From positions 310,001 to 374,000 of the forward strand of contig NZ_JAMBOB010000001.1 of NCBI RefSeq assembly GCF_023715415.1: a DNA stretch of 64,000 bases, written 5' to 3'. This DNA comes from Neobacillus niacini. Its GTDB lineage: Bacteria > Bacillota > Bacilli > Bacillales > Cytobacillaceae. The first letter of the stretch is position 1. Every line of letters starts with the position of its first letter. Made by a program: the position numbers and the translations under genes. The notes beneath the pieces are model-generated. The model saw nothing but the letters and a program-made list of their open reading frames with translations. It was not told the DNA's origin and made no database searches. Positions 10,956 to 20,250 of this stretch are shown one piece after another.

Positions 10956-11735
10956 TTAGCTTTGAATATTTTTATTCATCTGTTTAATTGCAGCTTTTTC
11001 TAAACGCGAAACCTGGGCTTGCGAGATTCCAATTTCATCGGCTACTTCCATTTGCGTTTTTCCTTGGAAGAACCGCTTTCTCAAAATTAACTTTTCGCGC
11101 TCATTTAAACGCCTCATACCCTCTTTTAAAGCAATTTCTTCAATCCAGTTAATATCTTTATTTCGTTCATCACTTAATTGGTCCATCACATAAATTGGGT
11201 CGCCGCCATCGTTATAGATTGGTTCGAACAAGGATACTGGGTCTTGGATAGCGTCAAGTGCAAAGACTATTTCTTCGTGAGGGACTTCTAATACCTTAGC
11301 AATCTCCTCAGCTGTTGGTTCCCGTGAAGTTTCACTCATTAATCGTTCCCTTACTTGAAGGGCCTTATAAGCGATATCTCTTAGGGACCTTGAAACGCGA
11401 ATAGGATTGTTATCGCGCAGGTACCTGCGTATTTCGCCAATAATCATTGGTACGGCATAAGTGGAAAACTTTACGTTTTGACCTAAATCAAAGTTATCAA
11501 TCGATTTCATAAGCCCAATACAGCCAACCTGAAACAGATCATCAACAAACTCGCCCCGGTTGTTAAACCGCTGAATAACACTAAGAACGAGTCGTAAATT
11601 TCCGTTGACGAGTTTTTCTCGTGCTGTAATATCGCCCTCTTGCATTTGCCTGAAGAGTAATCTCATTTCTTCATTTTTTAATACAGGAAGTTTTGATGTA
11701 TCTACGCCACAAATTTCAACTTTATTTCGAGTCAA
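10956..11735 (-). CDS. sigG: Late forespore sigma factor SigG
   Basis: RNA polymerase sigma factor active in the engulfed forespore, driving germinant receptor and DNA-protection (SASP) genes. It is 259 residues, against 260 in B. subtilis, with near-identical core regions (LFQVGCIGLMKSIDNFDL in region 2; EVADEIGISQAQVSRLEKAA as the region 4 helix-turn-helix). The start is TTG 11735, preceded by GAGGAGGG and giving the family N-terminus TRNKVEICGVDTSKLP; the longer frame reaches into the promoter. It lies downstream of sigE. Confidence 0.97.
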   Translation of the reverse strand: MTRNKVEICGVDTSKLPVLKNEEMRLLFRQMQEGDITAREKLVNGNLRLVLSVIQRFNNRGEFVDDLFQVGCIGLMKSIDNFDLGQNVKFSTYAVPMIIGEIRRYLRDNNPIRVSRSLRDIAYKALQVRERLMSETSREPTAEEIAKVLEVPHEEIVFALDAIQDPVSLFEPIYNDGGDPIYVMDQLSDERNKDINWIEEIALKEGMRRLNEREKLILRKRFFQGKTQMEVADEIGISQAQVSRLEKAAIKQMNKNIQS

Positions 11736-11773
11736 TCCCTTTTCCCTCCTCATAGGAGTTGCTGTACAAAAAA

Positions 11774-11802
11774 CAGTATTTCCTTGAGAAGGAAAAATAT
11801 GC
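11774..11802 (-). promoter_or_regulatory. Candidate sigma-F/sigma-G promoter of sigG
   Basis: GCATA (11802-11798) and AATACTG (11780-11774) are 17 bp apart. This resembles the sigma-G/F consensus (GHATR, about 18 bp, CATNHTA) and lies about 40 bases before the sigG start. In B. subtilis sigG is driven by sigma-F and by SigG itself. Confidence 0.45.
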
Positions 11803-11903
11803 ACTTGTACTTTCCAAGGAATTACCAAGGGATTGTCGAAAAATACCATTTTTACTTTAGTTTCAATGGTCTTTTCACTAGCAAAAAAAATCTTTTTTTA
11901 ACC

Positions 11904-12623
11904 TTAAACCATCTTATTGAATTCTTTTCTTAATCTTTTAATTATTCTTTTTTCAAGACGGGATATATATGATTGGGAAATACCAAGCATATCGGCTACA
12001 TCCTTCTGTGTTTTTTCTTCTCCATTTGTTAGTCCGAAGCGAAGCTCCATGATTTGTTTTTCCCTATCACTAAGCTGGTGCAGAGCCTTCGTTAACAGTT
12101 TTCGATCCACATTTGCTTCTAAATCCTTCGTAATGATATCATCATCGGTTCCCAAAACATCTGATAATAATAATTCATTACCGTCCCAATCAATATTTAG
12201 TGGTTCATCAAATGAAACTTCAGATCGAATTTTATTATTTCTGCGCAGGTACATCAGAATTTCGTTTTCAATGCATCTAGACGCATATGTAGCCAGCTTA
12301 ATCTTTTTCTCAGGATTAAAGGTGTTGACTGCTTTAATTAAGCCAATAGTACCAATACTGATTAAGTCCTCAATATTAATTCCAGTATTTTCGAATTTTC
12401 TAGCGATATACACAACTAGTCTAAGATTACGTTCTATTAAAATCGATCGTGCAGCCTTATCACCGCCTGGAAGCTTATTTAACAGCAGCTCTTCTTCATC
12501 CTTACTTAAAGGAGGCGGTAAGGCTTCGCTGCCGCCAATATAATAAACCTCATCACTTTTAATTCCTAATTTGATTAGTATCTTATACCAGTAGTAGGAT
12601 AAGCGAAGTCTCCATTTTTTCAC
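11904..12623 (-). CDS. sigE: Mother-cell sigma factor SigE (pro-sigma-E)
   Basis: Early mother-cell sigma factor, made as an inactive membrane-bound precursor. It has 239 residues, identical in length to B. subtilis. The N-terminal pro-sequence of about 27 residues is basic and hydrophobic and ends at [16 protein letters not shown], the SpoIIGA cleavage area. Region 2 ([17 protein letters not shown]) and the region 4 helix-turn-helix ([18 protein letters not shown]) are intact. The start is GTG 12623 after GGAGGAA. It follows spoIIGA, its activating protease, in one operon. Confidence 0.98.
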   Translation of the reverse strand: MKKWRLRLSYYWYKILIKLGIKSDEVYYIGGSEALPPPLSKDEEELLLNKLPGGDKAARSILIERNLRLVVYIARKFENTGINIEDLISIGTIGLIKAVNTFNPEKKIKLATYASRCIENEILMYLRRNNKIRSEVSFDEPLNIDWDGNELLLSDVLGTDDDIITKDLEANVDRKLLTKALHQLSDREKQIMELRFGLTNGEEKTQKDVADMLGISQSYISRLEKRIIKRLRKEFNKMV

Positions 12624-12667
12624 GCAAGTTCCTCCTTCTAAAATCTGAATTTACGAGTATAGTATTA

Positions 12668-13609
12668 TTAGCTTACTTTCGCCGAATCATCATGCTGTTT
12701 TGGCCCGGTGAGCATTTTTGGATGGACAATACATTGAAAGGCATCGTCGGCCGATAATTGCTGCATAGTAAACGATACAAGACCTTTTTCACATAAATAA
12801 CTTCCACCCTTTGAGTCAATCATTATTGAATCAGGTTTTACAGCAACGATGAGTTGGTGCTCTTGTCCTACCACCCGGCAAGGTACAATCCTTAGCCTAT
12901 TTTGCCATTCAATCGGAAACTCCATATTTCCAAGAATCAGAGATTCAGGATCGACTGCCATTTTTTTTACGGGTTCAGCCACATTTTCTAAGATATTCTT
13001 AATAGAAACAAACATAACAGGGAGCTTGGTTAATGGATCATAAAGCTGATTTCCACTATCGACGAGACCTTTAAAAGTATAGGATTCTGTATGAATTCGT
13101 AGAGTGACATTCACAATCTGATCAAATTGAATCTTGGTCATTTCCATACCCTCAATATTCCTTTTTGAAAAATGCCAAGCAATAGGAAAACCTAACAAAA
13201 CAAAGAGCCAGCTGATTGGATCACCAACCCCCATAACATTCGCAATCATTACCTTTGTTGACATTTCTGCATCAAATTGAACAAAATAATGTACTCCGAT
13301 TAACGCTCCTCCAATAAGAAAGGTTGTTACATAAAGAGTCATTAACGCCTTAATGAAAAAAGATAAACGTTTATATCCAAATACTACTAAAACCATTACA
13401 ACTGAAAATAGAAGCTTGGATATTGGATGATTGGAATAGATATTTAATGATGTAAATGAAAATAAGATAATTAATGAACCAATAAAACCTCCTGCAAATA
13501 ACCTCCATATCACAATTGGTCTTTTTAAAAAAATGGCAGAAAGATACAGGAGCAGGCTATCAAATAACAGATTAAGCGCCCAAATAACATCTAAATATAC
13601 CGACAACAA
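12668..13609 (-). CDS. spoIIGA: Pro-sigma-E processing protease SpoIIGA
   Basis: Membrane aspartyl protease that cleaves pro-SigE after a signal (SpoIIR) from the forespore. It is 313 residues: five hydrophobic helices in the first 155 residues and a cytoplasmic protease half with the active-site motif LVDSGNQLYDP. The start is TTG 13609 just after AGGGGGATGGC; the next codon is also TTG and is equally possible. It lies directly before sigE and behind a Spo0A-type promoter. Confidence 0.95.
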   Translation of the reverse strand: MLSVYLDVIWALNLLFDSLLLYLSAIFLKRPIVIWRLFAGGFIGSLIILFSFTSLNIYSNHPISKLLFSVVMVLVVFGYKRLSFFIKALMTLYVTTFLIGGALIGVHYFVQFDAEMSTKVMIANVMGVGDPISWLFVLLGFPIAWHFSKRNIEGMEMTKIQFDQIVNVTLRIHTESYTFKGLVDSGNQLYDPLTKLPVMFVSIKNILENVAEPVKKMAVDPESLILGNMEFPIEWQNRLRIVPCRVVGQEHQLIVAVKPDSIMIDSKGGSYLCEKGLVSFTMQQLSADDAFQCIVHPKMLTGPKQHDDSAKVS

Positions 13610-13705
13610 GCCATCCCCCTTTTAATGTAAAAAGCAATTAGTAGCTTTATGAATATACATAAGGGTGTATTAACATCATCATTTCTATTATTCTGTTTAG
13701 GAAAA

Positions 13706-13793
13706 AGTATAACCTACTTCATGGGCTAAAGTGTGTCACTTTCTGTAATCAAAAAAACAGAAATTTCCACTATAAACAACGTATTTTGTCTAA
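13706..13793 (-). promoter_or_regulatory. Spo0A-activated spoIIG-type promoter
   Basis: GTGACA (13739-13734) and TATACT (13711-13706) are exactly 22 bp apart, the spacing known for the B. subtilis spoIIG promoter, which needs Spo0A to help sigma-A polymerase. A near-consensus 0A box, TGTCTAA on the plus strand (13787-13793), lies about 50 bases upstream of the -35 box, where spoIIG has its distal Spo0A site. Confidence 0.7.
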
Positions 13794-13803
13794 TTACATT
13801 TAA

Positions 13804-13836
13804 ACAAAAAAAGCATGATCCTTTTGGACCATGCCT
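13804..13836 (-). terminator. Terminator after ftsZ
   Basis: Arms GCATGATCC (13813-13821) and GGACCATGC (13826-13834) flank a four-base loop, with a T run on the minus strand. It directly follows the ftsZ stop. Confidence 0.9.
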
Positions 13837-13845
13837 TTCGTCAAA

Positions 13846-14982
13846 TTATCTTCTACGATTTCTGTTACGTAAGAATGTAGGTATATCTAATGTTTCTTCT
13901 TGAGGAGCGTTGTTGTTATGACGTACTGGTTCTTGTGGAGCCTCTTCACGTTTTTGCTCTCTCTTAACAGTACCCAGTTGAGGTTTTGCTTGACCAAATG
14001 CTGGACGAGCTGTCTTTGGCTGGATAACTTCTTCATTAAATCCAGTTGCAATAACGGTAACAATGATTTCATCCTTATGAGCTTCATTAATGACAGATCC
14101 AAAGATCATATTTACTTCCTGATCGGATGCTGTCGCCACAATATCAGCTGCTTCTTGAACTTCATATAGGCTTAAGTTGCTGCCGCCAGTAATATTCATC
14201 AGAACTCCTTGTGCACCATCAATAGACGTTTCTAACAAAGGAGAACTAATTGCTTTCTTCGCTGCTTCCGTTGCACGATTTTCACCCGTTGCCATACCAA
14301 TTCCCATTAATGCAGAACCTTTGTTAGACATAATGGTTTTCACATCTGCAAAATCCAAGTTAATAAGACCTGGAACGGCGATTAAATCAGAAATACCCTG
14401 AACACCTTGACGGAGTACATTGTCCGCCTCACGGAATGCTTCAAGCATTGGAGTACTTTTATCTACAATTTCAAGAAGGCGGTCATTCGGGATTACAATC
14501 AAAGTATCTACTGCCTCTTTCATTGAGCCGATTCCACCTGCAGCCTGGTTAGAACGTTTTTTACCTTCAAATGTAAACGGACGAGTTACAACACCGACCG
14601 TTAATGCACCTAAACCACGAGCAATTTGTGCAATTACAGGCGCCGCACCTGTACCTGTTCCACCGCCCATACCAGCAGTTACAAACACCATATCTGCGCC
14701 ACGCAATGCATCTTCTAATTGCTCTTTACTTTCTTCAGCAGCCTTCTTACCAACTTCAGGATTGGCACCAGCACCAAGTCCTCTGGTTAATTTTGATCCT
14801 ATTTGCATTTTTACTTCTGCTTTGGAAAGGTTTAAAGCTTGTGCATCAGTATTAACTGCGATAAATTCTACTCCTTGAACACCATGCTCAATCATTCGGT
14901 TTACTGCATTGTTTCCTCCGCCGCCAACCCCAATAACTTTTATTGTAGCAAGAGAATCTAAATTTGTATCAAACTCTAACAT
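13846..14982 (-). CDS. ftsZ: Cell-division GTPase FtsZ
   Basis: Tubulin homologue that polymerises with GTP at mid-cell and organises the division machinery. It is 378 residues with the tubulin signature [10 protein letters not shown] (106-115), the T7 loop NLDFADVKT, a variable charged linker and the C-terminal peptide [13 protein letters not shown] that binds FtsA and SepF. It is the last gene of the ftsA-ftsZ unit, 42 bases after ftsA. Confidence 0.99.
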   Translation of the reverse strand: MLEFDTNLDSLATIKVIGVGGGGNNAVNRMIEHGVQGVEFIAVNTDAQALNLSKAEVKMQIGSKLTRGLGAGANPEVGKKAAEESKEQLEDALRGADMVFVTAGMGGGTGTGAAPVIAQIARGLGALTVGVVTRPFTFEGKKRSNQAAGGIGSMKEAVDTLIVIPNDRLLEIVDKSTPMLEAFREADNVLRQGVQGISDLIAVPGLINLDFADVKTIMSNKGSALMGIGMATGENRATEAAKKAISSPLLETSIDGAQGVLMNITGGSNLSLYEVQEAADIVATASDQEVNMIFGSVINEAHKDEIIVTVIATGFNEEVIQPKTARPAFGQAKPQLGTVKREQKREEAPQEPVRHNNNAPQEETLDIPTFLRNRNRRR

Positions 14983-15024
14983 GACAAATCCTCCTAATTC
15001 GTCGATATTCCTTTTCGTGTTTGC

Positions 15025-16314
15025 TTATTCGAAAAAGAGACCAAGGAATTTTTTTACTTTTGATGACATCTTATCTTCCGGATGTTTTTCTGGCTTTGCT
15101 TTTGGTTGTTGTTGTTGTTGTTTTTGAACTTTCTTTTCGATTGGTTCGGATACAGGTGCTGAAGCGACGAAGGTCCCACCTGGTAATCTAGCATTCTTGT
15201 ATGCATATTTGATTAAACCAACCGCAGTTGTATATTGAGGTTCTCTTACTCCAATATAATTGGGAACGGCTTTGCGAACTGGACTTTGGAATATAGATTG
15301 AGCAAGTTCTAAAACACCTTGCATATTTGCAGTACCGCCTGTAAAAACGAAGCCTCCAGGCAAATCATTTATTCCTAATCGTTTTAATTCATGTGCAATT
15401 AATTCAAAAATTTCTTCCATTCTAGCTTCAATAATTTCAGAAACATATAATTGATTAAATTGCTGATGCTGATCACTTCCTATAATTGGAACACTAAAGA
15501 ATTCATCCTCTGAGGCATCATCGTAAAAAGCATGTCCATATTTTACTTTGATTTTTTCTGCATCCTCAGTAGAAGTGTGTAAAACCTTTGAAAGATCATT
15601 CGTAATTAAATCTCCTCCAACCGGGATAACACTCGTTGCAGCTAAGTATCCTTGTTCGAAGTATGCTATGGTTGTAGACCCGCCGCCTAAATCAATCAGT
15701 GCAACACCTAAATTCTTCTCATCCTTTGACAGTGCATAATCACCAGCGGCAAGCGGCTGTAAAATTATGTCTGTAATTTCTAAACCGGCACGTTCAACAC
15801 ACCGCAGTGTATTTGTAATAATAGCATTCGATCCAGTGATAAGTGTTCCTTCTACTTCCAAACGAACACCAATCATGCCACATGGATTATTAATTTCATC
15901 CTTGCCATCAAGGATAAATTGTTTTCGTATTACTCCGATAATCTCTCTATCCTGAGGAATAGAAACAACTTGAGCTTCTTCTATTACACGTCTAACATCA
16001 TCATTGGTAATTTCACGGTTTTGACTAGAAACCCCTACAATTCCACGGCATGGTTCAAGAGCAACCTGATTGCCAGAAATACCTACAATCACTTGTCGTA
16101 TTTCCATTCCAATCATTCTTTCTGCTTCTTCAATAGCACGTTTAATAGAATGAACGGTATCATTGATATCAATAATAGATCCTTTACGCAGTCCTTCTGA
16201 ATTAACATTTCCAACACCAATTATATTGATAGAGTCATTGACAATTTCACCGATGATTACTTTTACACTGGATGTACCGATGTCAAGACTTACATATATT
16301 TCATTGCTGTTCAT
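15025..16314 (-). CDS. ftsA: Cell-division actin homologue FtsA
   Basis: Actin-like ATPase that tethers FtsZ to the membrane. It is 429 residues with actin-fold blocks SLDIGTSSVKVIIGE at the N-terminus, ALIDLGGGSTTIAYF near residue 205 and GFVFTGGTANMQGVLE near residue 335. A Gln/Lys-rich linker leads to a C-terminal amphipathic helix (SSKVKKFLGLFFE) for membrane attachment. ATG 16314 follows AGGAGGTG; the longer frame lacks a ribosome site. Confidence 0.98.
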   Translation of the reverse strand: MNSNEIYVSLDIGTSSVKVIIGEIVNDSINIIGVGNVNSEGLRKGSIIDINDTVHSIKRAIEEAERMIGMEIRQVIVGISGNQVALEPCRGIVGVSSQNREITNDDVRRVIEEAQVVSIPQDREIIGVIRKQFILDGKDEINNPCGMIGVRLEVEGTLITGSNAIITNTLRCVERAGLEITDIILQPLAAGDYALSKDEKNLGVALIDLGGGSTTIAYFEQGYLAATSVIPVGGDLITNDLSKVLHTSTEDAEKIKVKYGHAFYDDASEDEFFSVPIIGSDQHQQFNQLYVSEIIEARMEEIFELIAHELKRLGINDLPGGFVFTGGTANMQGVLELAQSIFQSPVRKAVPNYIGVREPQYTTAVGLIKYAYKNARLPGGTFVASAPVSEPIEKKVQKQQQQQPKAKPEKHPEDKMSSKVKKFLGLFFE

Positions 16315-16407
16315 TCTTTGGCACCTCCTTAGCATTACTTCAGTCGAACAACTTTTATATTTCACAAGATATATTAATAAAAAAGTACACACCTATATCT
16401 TATAAAA

Positions 16408-16436
16408 TTATTCGTCACAACTAAATAATTCCCTTT
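16408..16436 (-). promoter_or_regulatory. Candidate sigma-H promoter of ftsA-ftsZ
   Basis: AAAGGGAATT (16436-16427) and GACGAATAA (16416-16408) are separated by 10 bp, resembling the sigma-H consensus (RNAGGAWWW ... RNNGAATWW). B. subtilis ftsAZ has a sigma-H promoter that raises FtsZ at the start of sporulation. An overlapping TTGTGA-17 bp-TATAGG could serve sigma-A. Confidence 0.5.
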
Positions 16437-16443
16437 AAAAAAA

Positions 16444-16806
16444 TCAATTTTTTTCTATTTTTTCTTTGTTTGTTGACCATTTTGTCAATAATATTCGTCT
16501 TATAACAGCTATATTTTGAAATAAGCGTACACCAAAGGCAAAAACAGCTGCTAAATACAAGTCTACACCAAGATGAACGCCTAGAAAAGCTAAACTTGCA
16601 GCAAGTAAAATATTAAAAAAGAATCCAGAAACAAAGACTTTTTCATCATAAATATTTTGCAGATGTGCTCTTATCCCACCAAATAATGTATCAAGAGCGG
16701 CAAGAACTGCAATCGATAGATAATTAGAATATTCTTCAGGAATCCTTATATCTGTTAGTAGACCAAGGAGTACTCCAATGATTAATCCTAATAACGGCAG
16801 CCACAT
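16444..16806 (-). CDS. sbp: Small basic membrane protein Sbp (DUF1290)
   Basis: A 120-residue membrane protein with three or four hydrophobic helices and the DUF1290 core LAALDTLFGGIRAHLQ. Its function is unknown, but it is always found next to ftsA or the ylxW/ylxX pair. Its ATG shares one base with the ylxX stop (TAATG), so the two are translationally coupled. Confidence 0.9.
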   Translation of the reverse strand: MWLPLLGLIIGVLLGLLTDIRIPEEYSNYLSIAVLAALDTLFGGIRAHLQNIYDEKVFVSGFFFNILLAASLAFLGVHLGVDLYLAAVFAFGVRLFQNIAVIRRILLTKWSTNKEKIEKN

Positions 16807-17555
16807 TATGTATTCCCTCCTTCATTCGCCTTCAATGATTCTAAATATCGAATCCGGATAGGATTATCATATGCGGGGATGGTAAGCTCAGAGGTTGGTT
16901 CTGAAATGATTAGCTTAAGATTTTCAGTGAAAAATTCCTCTGTTGCTTTGGACGCTTTTATCCTGTTGTATAATTTTTCAGCTGTGACTAAATTGTCTAC
17001 ACCAACCTTAACCTCTATAGGTAAACTCGATATTGCATGACCATCAATTTTCGTTTCATTATTGATATCTCTAATGACAGTCGTATTAATGACTCTCTGA
17101 CCATCTACAGAAACGTATGCTGCGTCATACATATTCAATTCATTTAATAACCTTTTTAGTAGTTCAGGTGACACATCTTTTGATATCGGTTCTCCTATTT
17201 GGATTTCCTCCATGATAGGTTCAATTCTCAGCGATAAACCTGGACCTTTGACTTGCGTCAATCCAGCCTCAATCTTCAATTCTTTTATTGTATCTCTTAA
17301 TGCCTGTTCCTTACTTTGTTTCTGCTTTGAATCATAGGCAAGAAGTTTTTCTTCAATGGATCGAATTTCACTCACCAACTCAGATTGTAATTCCTTTTCT
17401 TGGAGCAAAGCTTCCCGGAGCTGCCATAAATCGCGAGTATCGCGTTCGACAGGTTCTTTTACACTTTGAAACTGAATGGCAATCATAAAACCGATTACTG
17501 CAGATATTACAATAAAACTTAAATTATTTTTCTTCTGCTTGTCCACTTTTTTCAC
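16806..17555 (-). CDS. ylxX: DUF881 protein YlxX
   Basis: A 249-residue membrane-anchored protein: one N-terminal helix (LSFIVISAVIGFMIAIQF), a coiled coil (about 40-85) and an extracytoplasmic DUF881 domain. It is paralogous to the next gene upstream, ylxW, sharing the YVSVDGQRV / AIAINGQRL block. Biochemical function is unknown; linkage to division genes suggests an envelope role. The start is GTG 17555. Confidence 0.88.
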   Translation of the reverse strand: MKKVDKQKKNNLSFIVISAVIGFMIAIQFQSVKEPVERDTRDLWQLREALLQEKELQSELVSEIRSIEEKLLAYDSKQKQSKEQALRDTIKELKIEAGLTQVKGPGLSLRIEPIMEEIQIGEPISKDVSPELLKRLLNELNMYDAAYVSVDGQRVINTTVIRDINNETKIDGHAISSLPIEVKVGVDNLVTAEKLYNRIKASKATEEFFTENLKLIISEPTSELTIPAYDNPIRIRYLESLKANEGGNT

Positions 17556-17596
17556 CTAACCTTTTATATTATCTTTTCGTGGACGTATTTAACTAT

Positions 17597-18310
17597 CTAT
17601 GAATTACCTAAAATGGGATTTAAGATAATTTCGTTCTGTTTTTCTAGGCTAAAGACTATATTATCGTTTACGAGCTGGTCTTTTACACCACCTGTAAGGT
17701 TTAACGCAGAAGTCAATACCTCTGGATCACCAATAGCCGTAATAACAAACGGTGCTGGATGTTGAATACCATCTACGGTAATAACGGGTCCATCACATAG
17801 TATATAAGACTGGCTTGTTAATCTCTGGCCATTTATGGCAATGGCAGCAGCACCTGAGATATAAAGTTCATTAATCACTTTAAAAACATGGTGTTCATGG
17901 ACCAGATAGTTATTAATATTTTCTTCCTCTGGGTCGTACGCCCCGTCAGATAGCTGTACCTTTACACCCTGTCCCTTCACCTTTACTTTACCTAAGAACA
18001 TTCGGTATCTCTCTGCATCTTCTGCAAGGTTCAAATAAGCATCTGCTTCTTTTGAAAGGTCTTTTTCGTTTTCTAGTACCTTATCTTGTTTTTGGTTTAA
18101 TTCCTTTTGTAATTTCCGATTCAATTCCTCAATGTCAATTAGTTGGTTTCTAAGATCTAAGGTCTTTTCCCATTGCTTACTTGTTAGATTTGTATTTTTT
18201 TGATTTATTTCTTTTTGTGTAAAGTGATAAGAAAATGCAATCATAAACCCAAGAACAAGGCATACAAGGGATAAAATTACATGCTTACCCTTCACCTTTA
18301 TCATTCTCAA
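17597..18310 (-). CDS. ylxW: DUF881 protein YlxW
   Basis: Roughly 237 residues: one transmembrane helix (VILSLVCLVLGFMIAFSY), a coiled coil and a DUF881 domain with AAIAINGQRLTSQSYI. The start is uncertain. TTG 18310 has GGAGG nine bases upstream and was chosen; ATG 18304 is 15 bases from it, and ATG 18346 has only a weak ribosome site. The chosen start overlaps the divIB 3' end by 26 bases. It forms a tandem pair with ylxX, probably from an old duplication. Confidence 0.85.
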   Translation of the reverse strand: MRMIKVKGKHVILSLVCLVLGFMIAFSYHFTQKEINQKNTNLTSKQWEKTLDLRNQLIDIEELNRKLQKELNQKQDKVLENEKDLSKEADAYLNLAEDAERYRMFLGKVKVKGQGVKVQLSDGAYDPEEENINNYLVHEHHVFKVINELYISGAAAIAINGQRLTSQSYILCDGPVITVDGIQHPAPFVITAIGDPEVLTSALNLTGGVKDQLVNDNIVFSLEKQNEIILNPILGNS

Positions 18311-19085
18311 TTTCTGATTCCTCCGATTTCTCCGATTCCAATTCATAGGCCTTAAAATATGAACCTACCTCTAGATCGATAATACCCTTTTTGTTTGGAT
18401 CTAATTGGCTAATGATTGAAGGATAATGGACCATTTTCTCCGAAAAACTCCGTAATGTAGCACTTACTTCAAAACCATCATTCATAAATAAAGTAATATG
18501 ATATTGATCCGTTTTTTTCGGGGTATAGTGTACTTCAGAGATTGCGTTTAGAACACCATCCGGAAGTTCAAGAAGGGCAGAGACCGTTTCATTAAGGATA
18601 GCTCCCTCTTTAAATTTAAAAAGAATGGGTGCATTGATAGGTATTTCAACCACTTCCCTATCCTTAAGGATTTTTCCGTTTTCCATAACCGGGGAATAGG
18701 AGTTATCCGACTCGAGATAAGCAATTTTTTTTCGTTCCTCAATCTCTATCACTACTGTATTAGGCCATATTATTTTTACCTTTGCCTCTTTAATTACATT
18801 AATCTTTTGGAGATTAGAAGCGATTGAATCTTTCTTAACACTCCAAATATTTGTTTTTTTTGATAAATGACTAACACTAATTATTTCATTTGTTGATAGT
18901 AGATCATTACCTTTAATGGATATCTTTTTAACATGACTTAATGGCGACTGTACATAAGCGACGACGGCAATCATGGTAAAGAACAAAAATAGAAGAAAAA
19001 TAAGCCTTCTGTTGGCTTTACGGCGCCTTTGCTCTTTAAGCTTTGGAATTCGATCCTCAAGAGCGACAATCTTACCTTTATCCAT
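18285..19085 (-). CDS. divIB: Cell-division protein DivIB (FtsQ)
   Basis: Single-pass membrane protein of the divisome that forms a complex with FtsL and DivIC. It is 266 residues: a basic cytoplasmic N-terminus, one helix (LIFLLFLFFTMIAVVAYV), the POTRA domain (SHVKKISIKGNDLLSTNEI) and the beta domain ending in an acidic Glu/Ser-rich tail. ATG 19085 follows GGAGGG and excludes an upstream extension. Confidence 0.95.
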   Translation of the reverse strand: MDKGKIVALEDRIPKLKEQRRRKANRRLIFLLFLFFTMIAVVAYVQSPLSHVKKISIKGNDLLSTNEIISVSHLSKKTNIWSVKKDSIASNLQKINVIKEAKVKIIWPNTVVIEIEERKKIAYLESDNSYSPVMENGKILKDREVVEIPINAPILFKFKEGAILNETVSALLELPDGVLNAISEVHYTPKKTDQYHITLFMNDGFEVSATLRSFSEKMVHYPSIISQLDPNKKGIIDLEVGSYFKAYELESEKSEESEIENDKGEG

Positions 19086-19171
19086 ACACTTCCCTCCATT
19101 AAGTTTAACGCTTAGCATGTCCTAAAAGAAAACCTATGATATCTACCCGCTTTTCCTGCCTAAAAAGCGAA

Positions 19172-19200
19172 AACAACGGCACGAAAAATCATGCCGTCAT
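19172..19200 (-). terminator. Weak terminator-like hairpin after murB
   Basis: Arms ACGGCA (19176-19181) and TGCCGT (19192-19197) are followed on the minus strand by a T-rich tract (TTGTTTTCGCTTTTT). The 190-base gap between murB and divIB suggests a transcription break here, but the stem is short. Confidence 0.4.
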
Positions 19201-19278
19201 TCATTTTCTCAGTTTATTTTCCATATTTATAATGAGTAATTATAACACAAAATTTGTAATAAGTACGACTAATTCTTA

Positions 19279-20187
19279 TTACTGTCGTCCAATAATTTCT
19301 ACCTCTGTTTCCATTTTAATTCCATATAACTGTAGAATTTTATCTTTAATATACTGAATTAAATCTAGTACATCCTTTGCAGTTGCATTACCGGCATTTA
19401 CAATGAAATTCCCGTGCATTTCCGATATTTTTGCACCGCCAATTTGGAAACCTTTTAACCCGGCTTCCTCAATTAATTTACCTGCATAATTGGGGAGCGG
19501 GTTACGAAAAATACTTCCTGCACAAGGGAAATTCCATGGCTGTGTTTCTTTGCGATAATCTTTATTTTTTTGCATTTGGGAAACAATCGTATTTTTATCA
19601 CCCATTGTCAGCATAAATTCTGCTTCAAGTACGATACCAGGACGCTTCTTTTGAAGGACCGAGGTTCTATAGGTGAACTCCATATCATCATTGGATAACC
19701 ATTCTATTGACCCGTCTTCAAACAAGATGTGTGCCTTTGTCAAAATTTTACTAATATCAGAACCATGTGCTCCTGCGTTCATGTAAACTGCACCGCCAAC
19801 TGATCCAGGAATACCACTGGCAAATTCAAGTCCAGACAAGCCCTTCTTTGAAATCAATGTTGATAGGCTTACTAAAGAATGTCCACCTCCAACCGTAATC
19901 GTGGACTCATTAATGGATAGATGGTTTAATCCGGAGCTTAACTTTATTACCACACCTTCAATCCCCTTATCAGAAACAAGAAGATTGGAGCCTCTGCCAA
20001 TAGCTCTCCATGGGAGTTGACGTTCTTTAATCAAGGTCATTACTTTTTGGATATTTTCCAATGATGATGGTTCAATAAGGATATCCGCAGGTCCTCCAAT
20101 TTTCATTGTTGTATGCTGGGATAGCAGTTCATTTCTCTTAACCTTGCCAATATTTAATTCTTGTAATTCTGTAAATAATCCGTCCAT
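19279..20187 (-). CDS. murB: UDP-N-acetylenolpyruvoylglucosamine reductase MurB
   Basis: FAD enzyme that reduces UDP-GlcNAc-enolpyruvate to UDP-MurNAc, the second committed step of peptidoglycan synthesis. It is 302 residues with FAD-binding blocks [12 protein letters not shown] and [15 protein letters not shown], the catalytic Ser in [10 protein letters not shown] and the C-terminal EMHGNFIVN, a type II MurB. ATG 20187 follows AGGGTGAT. Confidence 0.97.
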   Translation of the reverse strand: MDGLFTELQELNIGKVKRNELLSQHTTMKIGGPADILIEPSSLENIQKVMTLIKERQLPWRAIGRGSNLLVSDKGIEGVVIKLSSGLNHLSINESTITVGGGHSLVSLSTLISKKGLSGLEFASGIPGSVGGAVYMNAGAHGSDISKILTKAHILFEDGSIEWLSNDDMEFTYRTSVLQKKRPGIVLEAEFMLTMGDKNTIVSQMQKNKDYRKETQPWNFPCAGSIFRNPLPNYAGKLIEEAGLKGFQIGGAKISEMHGNFIVNAGNATAKDVLDLIQYIKDKILQLYGIKMETEVEIIGRQ

Positions 20188-20250
20188 TCTTATCACCCTA
20201 TCTTTCAAAACAAACGTATAGTTTTAGTTTATGCTAAAAACTGTATTGGG

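Noticed and set aside
11917..12543. 208-codon plus-strand open frame opposite sigE
   Set aside because: Mirror of the sigE frame; sigE is certain, and the shadow has Ser-rich composition typical of antisense frames.
14420..14878. 152-codon open frame on the plus strand inside ftsZ
   Set aside because: Antisense shadow of a highly conserved gene; no ribosome site and low-complexity composition.
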